Shown here in pieces: positions 50,880-57,923 of a stretch of DNA of 64,000 nt (its first letter is position 1; each line of letters begins with the position of its first letter). Location: NCBI RefSeq assembly GCF_017753665.1, contig NZ_CP072524.1, positions 1,674,001-1,738,000 of the forward strand, read 5' to 3'. Both the position numbers and the translations under genes were made by a program. The notes beneath the pieces were generated by a model. It ran no database searches. It saw only the letters and a program-made list of their open reading frames with translations, and was not told the origin of the DNA. The stretch comes from Neisseria sicca (GTDB lineage Bacteria > Pseudomonadota > Gammaproteobacteria > Burkholderiales > Neisseriaceae).

Positions 50880-53054
50880 ATGGCTTATCAAGTTCTTGCC
50901 CGCAAATGGCGTCCGAAAACCTTTGCCGATTTAGTCGGTCAGGAACACGTCGTCAAAGCCTTGCGCAACGCGCTGGACGAAGGCCGCCTGCACCATGCCT
51001 ACCTGCTGACCGGCACGCGCGGGGTCGGGAAAACCACCATCGCCCGTATTCTGGCGAAAAGCCTCAACTGCGAAAACGCGCAACACGGCGAGCCTTGCGG
51101 CGTGTGCCAAAGCTGTACGCAAATCGACACCGGTCGCTACGTCGACCTGCTGGAAATTGACGCCGCCTCCAATACCGGTATCGACAACATCCGCGAAGTA
51201 TTGGAAAACGCCCAATACGCACCGACCGCCGGTAAATACAAAGTCTATATCATTGACGAAGTGCATATGCTCTCCAAAAGCGCGTTTAACGCCATGCTGA
51301 AAACGCTGGAAGAGCCGCCTGAACACGTCAAATTCATTCTCGCGACCACCGATCCGCACAAAGTCCCCATCACCGTTTTGAGCCGCTGCCTGCAATTTGT
51401 CTTGCGCAATATGACTTCGCAGCAGGTTGCCGACCACCTTGCCCACGTTTTAAACAACGAAAACATCGCCTACGAACCCGCCGCCTTGCAACTCTTGGGT
51501 CGTGCCGCCGCAGGCTCGATGCGTGATGCCTTAAGCCTGCTCGATCAGGCTATCGCCATGGGTTCGGGCAGCGTTGCCGAACAAGACGTCCGCCAAATGA
51601 TTGGCGCGGTGGATAAACAATATCTGTACGAACTGCTGGCGGGTATCGTCAACCAAGACGGCGAAGCCCTGCTGGCGAAAGCGCAGGAAATGGCGGCGCG
51701 CGCCATCGGTTTTGACAGCGCGTTGAGCGAACTTGCCATGCTGTTGCAACGCCTCGCCTTGATACAGGCGGTTCCTTCCGCTTTGGCTCATGATGATCCT
51801 GAGCGCGAAACCCTGCTGCAACTGAGCCAGGCACTCAGCGGCGAACAAATCCAGCTTTATTATCAATGCGCTATCCACGGCAAACAGGATTTAAGCCTTG
51901 CGCCCGACGAATACGCCGGCTTCGTCATGACCCTGCTACGTATGCTTGCGTTTGCGCCGCTGGCAGCGGATGCGCACGACGTTGGCGGACATATCGAAAA
52001 TACTGAGCTGCATTCTGCCGAAACGGGTGTCCATACCGCAAAGAAGCCTTTGCAACTTCCCCAGTCTGAAGCCGCCAAACCGCCCGTTCAGACGACCCCT
52101 GCGCCTGCCACGTCGTCTGAAAACAAGGTTTCCGAACCGGTTTCAACTCAAGGAAACAACGACGTCCCACCTTGGGAAGACGCGCCGAGCGAGGCAGAAA
52201 CCGTAACAGAAACGCCTGCGCAAACGGCGGATGCGAGCGTTCAGACGACCTCTGACGCAGCAGAGACAAACACTTCGTCCGCAAACGAAGCAGAAACGCC
52301 GTCTCAGACGACCCCTCAAGACGAAACGTCGTCTGAAAATCAAGTTTCCGATAACGAGGCAGCAAACAACGAAACCGACGTTTCCTTGTCTGAGACGTCG
52401 TCTGAAAACCCCATTCAGATGACCCCGATTGAAGAAGCCGTGGACGCAGAAGCATTTGCGCATGAAGCCCCCGTAGCGCCTTTCTACGATTACGGTGCGC
52501 CCGATCATGACTACCCCGTAGAAGACAGCGCGGAAATGCCCCCGCCGCCGGATTGGGAACACGCCGTCCCTGCCGATACGGCAGAATCGGAAGCCGAAGA
52601 AGACCACGACGACGACGAAGGCACGCAGTTCGCCCCGTTGCCCGAGTTTTCCACCGAAAATTGGGCGGCAATCGTCCGACATTTCGCCCGCAAGCTCGGC
52701 GCCGCGCAAATGCTGGCGCAACACGCCGCATGGACGAACTACGACGCAGGCAGCCATCTGATGATGCTGTCGATGACCGACGAAGCCCGCGCGACCGCCA
52801 ACAAAGAGCGGCTCGACAAAATCAAAAACACGCTTGCCGAAGCCTACGGTCTGCCATTGAAATTGCAAACCGAACCGTGGCGCGACGATGCGGGCTGGGA
52901 AACCCCGACCATGCGCCGCCAACGCCTCCAACTTGAAGGCATGCAACAGGCACAGGATTTGCTCGAAGCCGACGAAACCGCGCGTCAGGTTTTAAAAGTT
53001 TTCGAAGCCCAATGGCAGCCCGATTCTTTGGAACTGGCGGAGCAGGCGGAATAA
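50880..53054 (+). CDS. dnaX: DNA polymerase III subunits gamma and tau
   Basis: A 724-residue clamp-loader ATPase. The AAA+ part has Walker A GTRGVGKTT (residues 45-53), zinc cysteines at 64, 73, 76 and 79, Walker B YIIDEVHML and the SRC motif LSRCLQF. Domain III goes to about 370. A low-complexity acidic linker (about 385-590) leads to the tau-specific C-terminal domain that binds DnaB and the polymerase. Residues about 403-510 of the linker are largely encoded by DUS-like words in both directions, giving TSSEN and QTT repeats. I see no obvious slippage site for gamma. Confidence 0.95.
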   Translation: MAYQVLARKWRPKTFADLVGQEHVVKALRNALDEGRLHHAYLLTGTRGVGKTTIARILAKSLNCENAQHGEPCGVCQSCTQIDTGRYVDLLEIDAASNTGIDNIREVLENAQYAPTAGKYKVYIIDEVHMLSKSAFNAMLKTLEEPPEHVKFILATTDPHKVPITVLSRCLQFVLRNMTSQQVADHLAHVLNNENIAYEPAALQLLGRAAAGSMRDALSLLDQAIAMGSGSVAEQDVRQMIGAVDKQYLYELLAGIVNQDGEALLAKAQEMAARAIGFDSALSELAMLLQRLALIQAVPSALAHDDPERETLLQLSQALSGEQIQLYYQCAIHGKQDLSLAPDEYAGFVMTLLRMLAFAPLAADAHDVGGHIENTELHSAETGVHTAKKPLQLPQSEAAKPPVQTTPAPATSSENKVSEPVSTQGNNDVPPWEDAPSEAETVTETPAQTADASVQTTSDAAETNTSSANEAETPSQTTPQDETSSENQVSDNEAANNETDVSLSETSSENPIQMTPIEEAVDAEAFAHEAPVAPFYDYGAPDHDYPVEDSAEMPPPPDWEHAVPADTAESEAEEDHDDDEGTQFAPLPEFSTENWAAIVRHFARKLGAAQMLAQHAAWTNYDAGSHLMMLSMTDEARATANKERLDKIKNTLAEAYGLPLKLQTEPWRDDAGWETPTMRRQRLQLEGMQQAQDLLEADETARQVLKVFEAQWQPDSLELAEQAE
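52087..52408 (+). repeat. Cluster of DUS-like words inside dnaX
   Basis: Three direct variants of the form ACGTCGTCTGAAAA (about 52110, 52326, 52395) and three inverted words TCAGACGACC (about 52088, 52241, 52304) lie within 320 bases of the dnaX linker. All are in the same codon phase per orientation. Confidence 0.85.
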
Positions 53055-53097
53055 CGGCATCGAGAATTTCCGTTTCCCTTCGGATACATAAACATTC

Positions 53098-53135
53098 AGG
53101 TCGTCTGAAAACCATCAACCCGCTTTCAGACGACC
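53098..53135 (+). terminator. Inverted DUS pair between dnaX and ybaB
   Basis: Inverted DUS copies with a 12-base loop and no T run lie between the two genes. They may lower transcription into ybaB only in part. Confidence 0.55.
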
Positions 53136-53194
53136 CTTCGCACCAAACGCTATAAACCCATAACCTTAACGATTCAACCACAGGAGTTTTAAAT

Positions 53195-53530
53195 ATGTTC
53201 GGAAAAGCCGGATTAGGCGGCCTGATGAAACAGGCGCAGCAAATGCAGGAAAACATGAAAAAAGCGCAAGCGAAACTTGCCGAGACCGAAGTAGAAGGCG
53301 AAGCAGGAAACGGCTTGGTTAAAGTCGTGATGACCTGCGCCCACGTCGTGCGCAAACTCGAAATCAGCCCCGACCTGATTCAAGAAGCCGCAGACGACAA
53401 AGAAATGCTCGAAGATTTGGTGCTCGCCGCCATCAACGCCGCTTCTGAAAAAGCCGAAGAAACCACCAACAAAACCATGGGTGCATTCACCCAAGGCCTG
53501 CCCGCAGGCATGGGCGACTTCTTCCGCTAA
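53195..53530 (+). CDS. ybaB: YbaB/EbfC nucleoid-associated protein
   Basis: A 111-residue DNA-binding protein of the YbaB/EbfC family: N-terminal GGLMKQAQQMQENMKKAQAKLAETEVEGEAGNGLV, VVMTCAHVVRKLEISPDL and a C-terminal helix. It binds DNA as a tweezer-like dimer. The dnaX-ybaB order is widely kept; recR, which often follows, is not here. CAGGAGTTTTAAAT precedes the start. Confidence 0.93.
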   Translation: MFGKAGLGGLMKQAQQMQENMKKAQAKLAETEVEGEAGNGLVKVVMTCAHVVRKLEISPDLIQEAADDKEMLEDLVLAAINAASEKAEETTNKTMGAFTQGLPAGMGDFFR

Positions 53531-53551
53531 ATCCTCGCCGTAAAAGCAAAC

Positions 53552-53593
53552 AAAGGTCGTCTGAAACGCTGAAAAGCAGTTTCAGACGACCTT
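53552..53593 (+). terminator. Inverted DUS pair after ybaB
   Basis: Inverted DUS copies with a CGCTGAAAAGCAG loop lie 21 bases after the stop. Another lone inverted DUS is at about 53632. Confidence 0.75.
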
Positions 53594-53662
53594 CGGATTA
53601 TCAGTTTGACAAATCGATACCCGTCCAATATTTTCAGACGACCCCTGCCCGCTTTGGTAAAA

Positions 53663-53769
53663 TATAGTGGATTAACTTTAAATCAGGACAAGGCGACGAA
53701 GCCGCAGACAGTACGGATAGTACGGCAAGGCGAGGCAACGCCGTACTGGTTTAAAGTTAATCCACTATA
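53663..53769. repeat. Correia element (CREE), short class, 107 bp
   Basis: TATAGTGGATTAACTTTAAA and its complement enclose the short core. It ends 53 bases before recO, so it is in the recO upstream region and could affect its expression. Confidence 0.95.
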
Positions 53770-53822
53770 CACCATACAATCAACCGCCCTTTTCCACTAT
53801 TCCCCAGCAACGCCAACCGCCC

Positions 53823-54563
53823 ATGACCAACCAGCGCATCAACCACGAACCTGTCTTCCTGCTTGCTTCCGCCCCTTGGCGCGAGAGCAGTTTGTGGGTG
53901 GAAGTGTTCAGCCGCCGTTACGGGCGCGTGGCTTTGTTGGCGAGAAGTGCGCGCAAGCGGCAGAGCGAGCTGCGCGGCGTGTTGGTGCCGTTTGTACCGA
54001 TCAGCGCCTCTTGGTACGGTTCGCAAGAGTTGAAAACGCTGCATCGTGCAGAGTGGATAGGCGGCTGGCCGCAGCCGCAAGGCAGGGCTTTGTTCAGCGG
54101 CCTGTATATCAACGAACTAATGCTCAAACTGACGGCTCGCGAAGACCCGATGCCCGAGCTTTATGACGCACTGGAAGCAGTGATGCGGGCGGTATGCGGC
54201 GAAAGCAGCCATACCGCCGCGCTGCGGCGTTTCGAATGGGCTTTACTTACCCGCTTGGGATTCGCGCCCGATTTGTTCCACGATGGCAACGGCGAAGAAA
54301 TCCGCGCCGAAGAAACCTACTGGCTGACGCCTGAAAACGCGGTCGTCCCCATCGAAGAAGCCGAACGCTTCAATCCGCGCAACTATGGCGTGGCTGTCGG
54401 CGGCGACATTTTGATCCAGCTGCGCGAGGGCGATTTCACCCACCCCGAAAGTCTCGGACAGTCGCTAAAAATCACGCGCCTGCTGATTGACAACCTCCTG
54501 CCCGAAGGCATTAAATCCAGACAGGTTTTGCAACAGCTCCAGCAATTCAGTTTCGGCGTTTAA
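53823..54563 (+). CDS. recO: DNA repair protein RecO
   Basis: A 246-residue recombination mediator that loads RecA with RecR. The N-terminal OB-fold is NHEPVFLLASAPWRESSLWVEVFSRRYGRVALLARSARKRQSELRGVLVPF, followed by GLYINELMLKLTAREDP and the helical part with FEWALLTRLGFAPDL. There are no zinc cysteines, as in most proteobacterial RecO. It lies after the Correia element with no obvious promoter of its own except possibly in the element. Confidence 0.93.
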   Translation: MTNQRINHEPVFLLASAPWRESSLWVEVFSRRYGRVALLARSARKRQSELRGVLVPFVPISASWYGSQELKTLHRAEWIGGWPQPQGRALFSGLYINELMLKLTAREDPMPELYDALEAVMRAVCGESSHTAALRRFEWALLTRLGFAPDLFHDGNGEEIRAEETYWLTPENAVVPIEEAERFNPRNYGVAVGGDILIQLREGDFTHPESLGQSLKITRLLIDNLLPEGIKSRQVLQQLQQFSFGV

Positions 54564-54644
54564 TCCTTTTCAGACGACCTTTTCATTTCGATTTTTTCTC
54601 TTAGTTTCATTCTGATGCGGAAAATCAGAAGCATACCGCGCACA

Positions 54645-55139
54645 TCAATCCGCAATCTCTGCAAACCTCTCCCAATTTGCCAATACATACGCCACAGCCG
54701 CCGCCATATCGTCGTCCGCGATTTCGTAATATTCGCCGTCCAATTCCTCAAAATCCGGAAACTTAGCACGAATCACATCCAAAGATGCCCCACCATCCGC
54801 CATTTCCTCGATTTTTGCGCCGTCCCGCTCGTATAAAGCCTTCGCCTTATCCAAAATCTTAGGCGTCGGTTTAATCCGCCAGCGGCGCAGGCTGTCGGCA
54901 ACGGGGTTATGGAACACATATTCGCCGTAACCCGCCGCAATCAGTTGCACAAAGCCGCCCTCCTGCACTTGGCTGTCCAAATAGCAGTAAGCCGTCAGCG
55001 TGTGCTGTTCGTTGTTCAAACACCGCATTTCCTCATCGCCTGCCGCATCCGTATAATCCAAATACGCCGCGCTCAATGTGTAGAGGAATTCTGCCGCATC
55101 TTGAGGGTTCAAATCATCCTGCCGGAAAAGTGTCGTCAT
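54645..55139 (-). CDS. DMP19-type DNA-mimic protein (DUF4375)
   Basis: A 164-residue acidic protein (33 Asp+Glu against 14 Lys+Arg by my count). The sequence QDDLNPQDAAEFLYTLSAAYLDYTDAAGDEEM, EGGFVQLIAAGYGEYVFHNPVADSLRRW and the acidic C-terminal stretch match what I remember of neisserial DMP19. That protein mimics DNA and blocks the regulator NHTF. If so, it acts by binding a DNA-binding protein in the cytosol. NHTF is not seen near it. The gene stands alone, between recO (opposite strand) and the zinc-finger gene. Confidence 0.72.
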   Translation of the reverse strand: MTTLFRQDDLNPQDAAEFLYTLSAAYLDYTDAAGDEEMRCLNNEQHTLTAYCYLDSQVQEGGFVQLIAAGYGEYVFHNPVADSLRRWRIKPTPKILDKAKALYERDGAKIEEMADGGASLDVIRAKFPDFEELDGEYYEIADDDMAAAVAYVLANWERFAEIAD

Positions 55140-55299
55140 GTTAAAGCCCGTCTGAAATAAAATAGATTTAAAGCTGATTTATAAAAACTGCATTATAACC
55201 AAAGCATTATCAAACCAAAACCCATTTTCAGACGACCTTTTACGCTGCACAAGAAGGCGATATATCGTACAATAAGGTTGGATTTACCAAGGAAAAATC

Positions 55300-55491
55300 A
55301 TGAACGCAAACACCGAAACCGTCATTATCTACCCCAAAGACCTGCCGCTGCACTGCTCCGGTCCCAACCACGAAACTTGGAACGGTCATCCGCGCGTCTT
55401 CCTTCCGATTCAGTCCGACAGCGACATCGAATGCCCCTATTGCGGAACGCGTTACCATCTCGAAGGTCACATTCCCCACCACCATTATTGA
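55300..55491 (+). CDS. Small zinc-finger protein (CHCC type)
   Basis: A 63-residue protein with CSGPNHETWNGHPRVFLPI and ECPYCGTRYH, which together give the Cys-His-Cys-Cys pattern of the zf-CHCC domain. The bacterial family is related to the NDUFS6 subunit of complex I, but its role in bacteria is unknown. The start follows CCAAGGAAAAATC. The next gene starts 6 bases after its stop, so they are probably one transcript. Confidence 0.85.
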   Translation: MNANTETVIIYPKDLPLHCSGPNHETWNGHPRVFLPIQSDSDIECPYCGTRYHLEGHIPHHHY

Positions 55492-55497
55492 GACGCT

Positions 55498-55845
55498 ATG
55501 AAGAGATACGCCCTCCTGCTGTTGCTCGGACTGTGTACCGCCTGCGGTTCGTATAAAGCCGTCCGCCCCGATGCCCCACGCGCCGTCGTCGCCGAAGCGC
55601 AAAACAACGCCATCCGCTACCAAGCCGCCGACGGCAGCCGCATCTCCGCCATCTACGTCAACAGCAACAGCCCGATGACGGTCGAGCTGCATCAGGGGAG
55701 CACGGTCGAAAAACTGACGCAAACCCATTCGATGACCAAAACCACGGAATACCGCAACGCAAGCACAAGATGGCAGCTTCAAGACGGCTTCGCCACGCTG
55801 ACTCGCGGCGGCAAAACCGTCGTATTTACCGAAATTATTGAATAA
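55498..55845 (+). CDS. Small lipoprotein, possibly MliC-like
   Basis: A 115-residue lipoprotein (signal MKRYALLLLLGLCTACGS, Cys16). The mature part is about 100 residues, beta-rich by pattern, with IRYQAADGSRISAIYVNSNSPMTVEL and a closing WQLQDGFATLTRGGKTVVF. This order resembles MliC/PliC-type lysozyme inhibitors, which have Y-x-C-x-(D/N)G and L-x(n)-G-x-x-A-x-L motifs, but the usual cysteines are missing. The assignment is only a suggestion. Confidence 0.6.
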   Translation: MKRYALLLLLGLCTACGSYKAVRPDAPRAVVAEAQNNAIRYQAADGSRISAIYVNSNSPMTVELHQGSTVEKLTQTHSMTKTTEYRNASTRWQLQDGFATLTRGGKTVVFTEIIE

Positions 55846-55860
55846 TCCTGCCTGAAATGT

Positions 55861-55919
55861 TTGTCAAAAGGTCGTCTGAAAAACCTTAAACGGTGGTTTT
55901 TCAGACGACCTTTTGACAA
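55861..55919 (+). terminator. Extended inverted DUS pair with a 25-bp stem
   Basis: Bases 55861-55885 are the exact reverse complement of 55895-55919. The pairing goes beyond the DUS by TTGTCAAA on the outside and ACC on the inside. It is the longest perfect stem I found and lies 15 bases after the lipoprotein stop. Confidence 0.88.
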
Positions 55920-55960
55920 GTTCGGTATCGTAAATCCACGTCGGAAGTATCTGTTCAGTT

Positions 55961-55980
55961 ATTCCCGCCTGCGCGGAGAC
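55961..55980. repeat. dRS3-like repeat, imperfect
   Basis: ATTCCCGCCTGCGCGGAGAC matches the 5' arm of the neisserial dRS3 repeat, with a changed 3' arm. Confidence 0.6.
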
Positions 55981-56042
55981 GGTAAACCCGGAGGTTCGGG
56001 CTTGCGGTAATCTTTAAGCACCTCTAAAAAACCGAAGGCTGG

Positions 56043-56062
56043 ATTCCCGCCTGCGCAGGAAT
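56043..56062. repeat. dRS3-like repeat
   Basis: ATTCCCGCCTGCGCAGGAAT fits the 20-base neisserial dRS3 repeat, with ATTCC arms at both ends. Confidence 0.75.
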
Positions 56063-56128
56063 GACGGCGATTTAGACAGCTTCGATAAATTGTTATCTGC
56101 CTTTTAAAAACAGCTACACCTTCAAATC

Positions 56129-56174
56129 AAAAGTCGTCTGAAAACTGCAATATGCGGTTTTCAGACGACCTTTT
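56129..56174 (-). terminator. Inverted DUS pair after nqrM
   Basis: The distal arm lacks one G (AAAAGTCGTCTGAAAA). The arm nearest nqrM is complete. Confidence 0.68.
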
Positions 56175-56219
56175 GTGTTGCCCTGTTCAAAACAAGGCTG
56201 AACCTGATTCGGACAGGGT

Positions 56220-56441
56220 TTAATGATCGACGGTAATGCCTTTGCTTTCCTGCTGTTTCTGTTCGTCCAGTTTCTTTTGCAGGGTGTCGCACGGGGTGTC
56301 GCAGTCGCAGACTTTTTTCATGCCCAGCGAGGAGATGCCGCCGCAACTGCCTTTGATGGTGCGCTTGGAGAAAATATAGCCGACCGCCATGCCGAGGATG
56401 ACGAGGAGGAAGAGGCCGAAGGTGAGGAGTAGGGTTTTCAT
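56220..56441 (-). CDS. nqrM: Na+-NQR maturation factor NqrM
   Basis: A 73-residue protein with one N-terminal membrane segment (about residues 4-23) and the cysteine pattern KGSCGGISSLGMKKVCDCDTPCD (DUF539). NqrM puts the iron centre into the sodium-pumping NADH:quinone oxidoreductase. It lies 38 bp after apbE on the same strand, the usual pairing for Nqr maturation. The nqrABCDEF genes are not in the window next to it. Confidence 0.92.
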   Translation of the reverse strand: MKTLLLTFGLFLLVILGMAVGYIFSKRTIKGSCGGISSLGMKKVCDCDTPCDTLQKKLDEQKQQESKGITVDH

Positions 56442-56479
56442 GATGGTGTTCCTGTGGGATGGATATGAGTGTGCAGGTA

Positions 56480-57529
56480 TTAATGGAGTAGTTTTTTAAA
56501 CGCGCCGGACATTTCGGTGCGGTAGCCGTTTTGGTCGCGGATAATCAGGAAAACGGCGAGGTTTTGCTGTTCGGCGAGTTTGAGGGCTTCGGTTTCGCCG
56601 AGTACGAAAAGTCCGGTGGACAAACCGTCGGCGGTGGTGGCGTTATCGGCGACGACGCTGATGGAGGCGAGGCGGTGCGACAGCGGGCGGCGGGTTTTGG
56701 GGTCGATGATGTGGGACAGCCGCCTGCCTTGCGGGTCAACGTGGAAAATGCGGTAATCGCCGGAGGTGGCGAGGGAGCGGTTGTCGAGGGGGATGACGAT
56801 TTGGGTGTTGCCGCCTTGGACGATGTTGGGCTGTTCGATGCCGATGCGCCAAGGCTCGCCTTTAGCGTTGCGGCCTTTGCCGTGCAATTCGCCGCCGATT
56901 TCAACAAGGTAGTTGTTGATGCCGAGTTTTTCAAGTTCGCCTGCCACTTTGTCCACGCCGAAGCCTTTGGCGATGGAGGAAAGGTCGAGATAGGTTTCGG
57001 GCTGGGTTTTGGCGAGCGCGGCTTGTTTGCCGTTTTGCGTCAGGATGATTTTGTCCGTGCCGGTTTGGGCGGCGGCTTTGTCGATTTCGGCTTGGGTAGG
57101 TTCGCGGGTGATTTCTTTGTTCGGTCCGAAGCCCCAAAGGTTGACGAGCGGGCCGACGGTTACGTCGAGCGCGCCTTGTGTGAGGCGGTTGAGGCGTAAG
57201 GCTTCGGCGGTAACGGCGGCGAAATCGGCGGAAACGGGCATGGGTTTGCGGGTTTCGCGCATTTGGTTGAAGCGGCTGATTTCGGAGTCTTCGCGGTAGG
57301 TGGACATTTGGCGGTTGACTTCTTCGAGCGCGCCGTCAATCTGTTTTTTTACGGCTTCGGGCGCGGGCGGGTTGGGGAGGTCGTCTGAAAGGTATTTGAC
57401 GGTATAGGTCGTACCCATCGTTTCGCCCTGAAGCACGGTTTGTTCGGATGTTTTTTTGCCGCACGCGCCCAAGGGCAGGGTAAGGGCGAGGGCGGCGGCA
57501 AGGGCGGGAATGGCGGAGGGCAGGTGCAT
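56480..57529 (-). CDS. apbE: FAD:protein FMN transferase (lipoprotein)
   Basis: A 349-residue lipoprotein (signal MHLPSAIPALAAALALTLPLGACGKK, Cys23). The ApbE domain shows ETMGTTYTVKYLSDD, LDLSSIAKGFGVDKVAGELEKLG, YLVEIGGELHGKGRNAKGEPWRIGIE and SGDYRIFHVDPQGRRLSHIIDPKTRRPL. It attaches FMN by a phosphoester to Thr of NqrB and NqrC in the periplasm. The start at 57529 is set by the signal peptide; the open frame extends 40 codons upstream. A DUS inside is translated as LSDDL. Confidence 0.93.
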   Translation of the reverse strand: MHLPSAIPALAAALALTLPLGACGKKTSEQTVLQGETMGTTYTVKYLSDDLPNPPAPEAVKKQIDGALEEVNRQMSTYREDSEISRFNQMRETRKPMPVSADFAAVTAEALRLNRLTQGALDVTVGPLVNLWGFGPNKEITREPTQAEIDKAAAQTGTDKIILTQNGKQAALAKTQPETYLDLSSIAKGFGVDKVAGELEKLGINNYLVEIGGELHGKGRNAKGEPWRIGIEQPNIVQGGNTQIVIPLDNRSLATSGDYRIFHVDPQGRRLSHIIDPKTRRPLSHRLASISVVADNATTADGLSTGLFVLGETEALKLAEQQNLAVFLIIRDQNGYRTEMSGAFKKLLH

Positions 57530-57590
57530 GATAGGGTGTTCGGGTGTTTTCAGACGACGTATTGTAACGTAAAACGCAAGGGGGCGCGGC

Positions 57591-57619
57591 TTGCGGGGAC
57601 AGGGCTTTTCTGCTAACAT
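57591..57619 (+). promoter_or_regulatory. Weak putative promoter of the metK leader
   Basis: TTGCGG (57591-57596) and TAACAT (57614-57619) are 17 bases apart. Each matches its consensus only in part. Confidence 0.4.
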
Positions 57620-57625
57620 CCGCGC

Positions 57626-57781
57626 TGCATTAAGAGTTGGGAATTCCATGCCAACCTGCTTTTCAGACGGAAAGGTAAGGTGGACGGCTGCAAAGCCGAT
57701 GTGGTCCGAGAGGGCAATTCAAATCCCCCCGCTTGATGCGGGAATTTTTTTTGCCCGTATGTTCTGTACGGGCAGGATTCC
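57626..57781 (+). promoter_or_regulatory. Structured metK leader, candidate riboswitch or attenuator
   Basis: Paired elements follow one another: GTTGG/CCAAC (57636-57655), CTTTTC/GGAAAG (57659-57674), and a two-part stem GGAC-GGCT/AGCC-GTCC (57682-57707) followed by GAGAG. Then comes a terminator at 57728-57752 and a hairpin GCCCGTA/TACGGGC (57753-57773). GGAAT at 57741 can pair with ATTCC at 57777, which would compete with the terminator stem. I do not recognise a known riboswitch class. Confidence 0.5.
57728..57752 (+). terminator. Intrinsic terminator within the metK leader
   Basis: CCCGC-TTGAT-GCGGG is followed by AA and eight T residues, about 170 bases before the metK start codon. It does not use DUS. 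Confidence 0.82.
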
Positions 57782-57923
57782 GAACCGCTTTATCCAAGTA
57801 GGAATATTTATCATTTGGATGGAGCGCAGGTGGAAATTTTGTTATGATTTCCGTTGTGGGATATATGATGAAACAACAGGTCGTCTGAAAGCAGACGGCT
57901 TGTTTTTGAAGGAAAATATTGAA

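Larger units (their letters stand above)
55920..56128. other. Intergenic stretch with dRS3-like repeats
   Basis: No gene is seen. The stretch holds two dRS3-like repeats and spacer text of the kind that flanks them in neisserial intergenic mosaic regions. Confidence 0.6.
57530..57923. other. Divergent region between apbE and metK
   Basis: It holds the metK promoter candidate, a structured leader with an intrinsic terminator, a second strong hairpin and a lone DUS (57879-57891) close to metK. Small frames in it are not convincing as genes. Confidence 0.6.

Noticed and set aside
52087..52408. Programmed frameshift signal for the gamma subunit in the DnaX repeat region
   Set aside because: No A-rich slippery heptamer with a following hairpin is visible. 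The repeats are DUS words in frame.
57626..57781. Calling the metK leader a SAM or ykkC-type riboswitch
   Set aside because: Only the short GGTCCGAGAG segment is suggestive. The rest does not match the consensus of SAM-I, SAM-II, SAH or ykkC as I know them, so no class is assigned.
57591..57923. N-terminal extension of MetK by 111 residues
   Set aside because: The open frame runs through the leader and its terminator. The conserved MetK start with its own ribosome-binding site is at 57924.
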